Source: Puniceibacterium antarcticum (lineage in GTDB: Bacteria; Pseudomonadota; Alphaproteobacteria; Rhodobacterales; Rhodobacteraceae). From it: a DNA stretch of 64,000 nt. The translations under genes and the position numbers were made by a program. The stretch lies in NCBI RefSeq assembly GCF_002760615.1, contig NZ_AWWI01000047.1:1-64000 (forward strand), in the 5' to 3' direction. This document shows, piece by piece, positions 63,447 through 64,000 of the stretch. The notes under the pieces were generated by a model, which worked only from the letters and a program-made list of their open reading frames with translations, was not told where the DNA came from and did no database searches. Each line of letters begins with the position of its first letter. Position 1 is the first letter of the stretch.

Positions 63447-64000
63447 TCAGATCTGCGGCTCAAGACGGTCGGCGCTGGCATAAAGGTAACCGCCGCCGTA
63501 GTAGCCACTGATCTTGTCTTCTTCGAGCTTGGTGACCTGAGACGGTGCCGCGATGGTCGGCACAGCGGCGAAATGTTCGCCAAAGATCGACTTGATCGAC
63601 ACCTGGTTCTTCCAGATCCGCACCATGGGCATCGGCACCAGCCGCGTGCCTGTCCCGAACCCTGCATCCAGCGTGATCTCAAGATAACGCACCATCTGTT
63701 CCGGCTCGTCGATCCACAGATCGCTGATCATGCCGACAATCTTGCCATCCCCGGCCACCACCGGAAGGCCGCGCGGATCGCGCCCGGCAGAGACGTGGAA
63801 ATGTTCGGTCGCCGACATCGGGATGATCTTGGGGTGACCCTTGCCATCCAGCTCGGGCTCGTCCCGGCGCGTCGCCCAGGATGCCGGGCCGACGCCATCC
63901 ACCATGGGATTGCCGGTGGGATCATAAGGGAACCCGCCGCTGTCATGGGTCCGCGCCAGCGCCAGATCGGTGCGGTCAGGCTGCTGGCCCGATGGCACGG
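63447..64000 (-). CDS. puhA: Photosynthetic reaction centre H subunit (partial, N-terminus outside window)
   Basis: About 184 C-terminal residues are present; the N-terminal membrane helix lies beyond the window end. The cytoplasmic domain is evident from PYDPTGNPMVDGVGPASWATRRDEPELDG, HFHVSAGRDPRGLPVVAGDGKIVGMISDLWIDEPEQMVRYLEI and the acidic C-terminus. The H subunit caps the L-M core and guides protons to QB. It is the first gene of the puh operon. Confidence 0.96.
   Translation of the reverse strand, partial: VPSGQQPDRTDLALARTHDSGGFPYDPTGNPMVDGVGPASWATRRDEPELDGKGHPKIIPMSATEHFHVSAGRDPRGLPVVAGDGKIVGMISDLWIDEPEQMVRYLEITLDAGFGTGTRLVPMPMVRIWKNQVSIKSIFGEHFAAVPTIAAPSQVTKLEEDKISGYYGGGYLYASADRLEPQI

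Overview
The window is high-GC alphaproteobacterial DNA. It most resembles an aerobic anoxygenic phototroph of the Roseobacter group (Rhodobacterales). The main reason is the right end, which carries puhA-puhB-puhC-bciE-acsF-puhE-hemA-cytochrome c, the standard 'puh' end of a roseobacter photosynthesis gene cluster. Supporting signs are an ATP-driven glycerol importer of the rhizobial/rhodobacterial GlpSTPQUV type, genes related to ectoine breakdown, a single-cluster type flagellum and CtrA-like boxes next to flagellar genes. The species cannot be named from this window.

Layout. 1-3.0 kb: the end of a probable galE, the cobalamin genes bluE (L-threonine kinase) and cobD (cobinamide-phosphate synthase), then the tRNA hydroxylase trhO. 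3.2-10.2 kb: an MFS exporter/importer divergent from eutB-eutC-asnC-ssd-atf. This is the hydroxyectoine-specific and lower part of the ectoine degradation pathway, without the ring-opening hydrolase, the deacetylase or the uptake genes that normally accompany it. 10.3-23.1 kb: a complete glycerol module. glpD-glpS-glpT-glpP-glpQ-(DUF1413-like)-glpU-glpV and glpK-fbp-(Fe-ADH) run leftward, and the DeoR-type repressor gene glpR runs divergently. Glycerol is imported, phosphorylated, oxidised to DHAP and fed into gluconeogenesis.

23.3-28.1 kb: flagellar block 1 (fliP, fliN, fliH, fliF leftward; fliL, a small membrane protein gene and a motE-like gene rightward). 28.3-41.4 kb: a non-flagellar segment containing tetR, an isoquinoline 1-oxidoreductase-like molybdenum hydroxylase with a dihaem cytochrome c, a GntR regulator and a dipeptide ABC transporter. 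It ends with a gamma-glutamyltransferase gene interrupted by an in-frame TGA, and a DUF1028 gene. 41.5-55.2 kb: flagellar block 2, all leftward (motB, flgE, flgK, flgL, flgI, motA, a large unknown periplasmic protein gene, flhA, fliR, flhB, a coiled-coil gene). The middle segment therefore sits inside what looks like one flagellar locus.

55.3-58.0 kb: a small exopolysaccharide set (sugar transferase, NAD-dependent epimerase, Wza-like export lipoprotein). 58.1-64.0 kb: the photosynthesis genes listed above, leftward, with puhA cut by the window end.

The most interesting points are the nonsense codon in the GGT gene, the 747-residue periplasmic protein translationally coupled to motA, the extra DUF1413-like gene inside the glycerol operon, three CtrA-like boxes at flagellar promoters, the reduced ectoine-type cluster and the 33-bp repeat at the start of acsF. 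No tRNA, rRNA, CRISPR array, transposase or integrase was recognised. All function calls rest on reading the translated sequence and on remembered family features; no database search was run.
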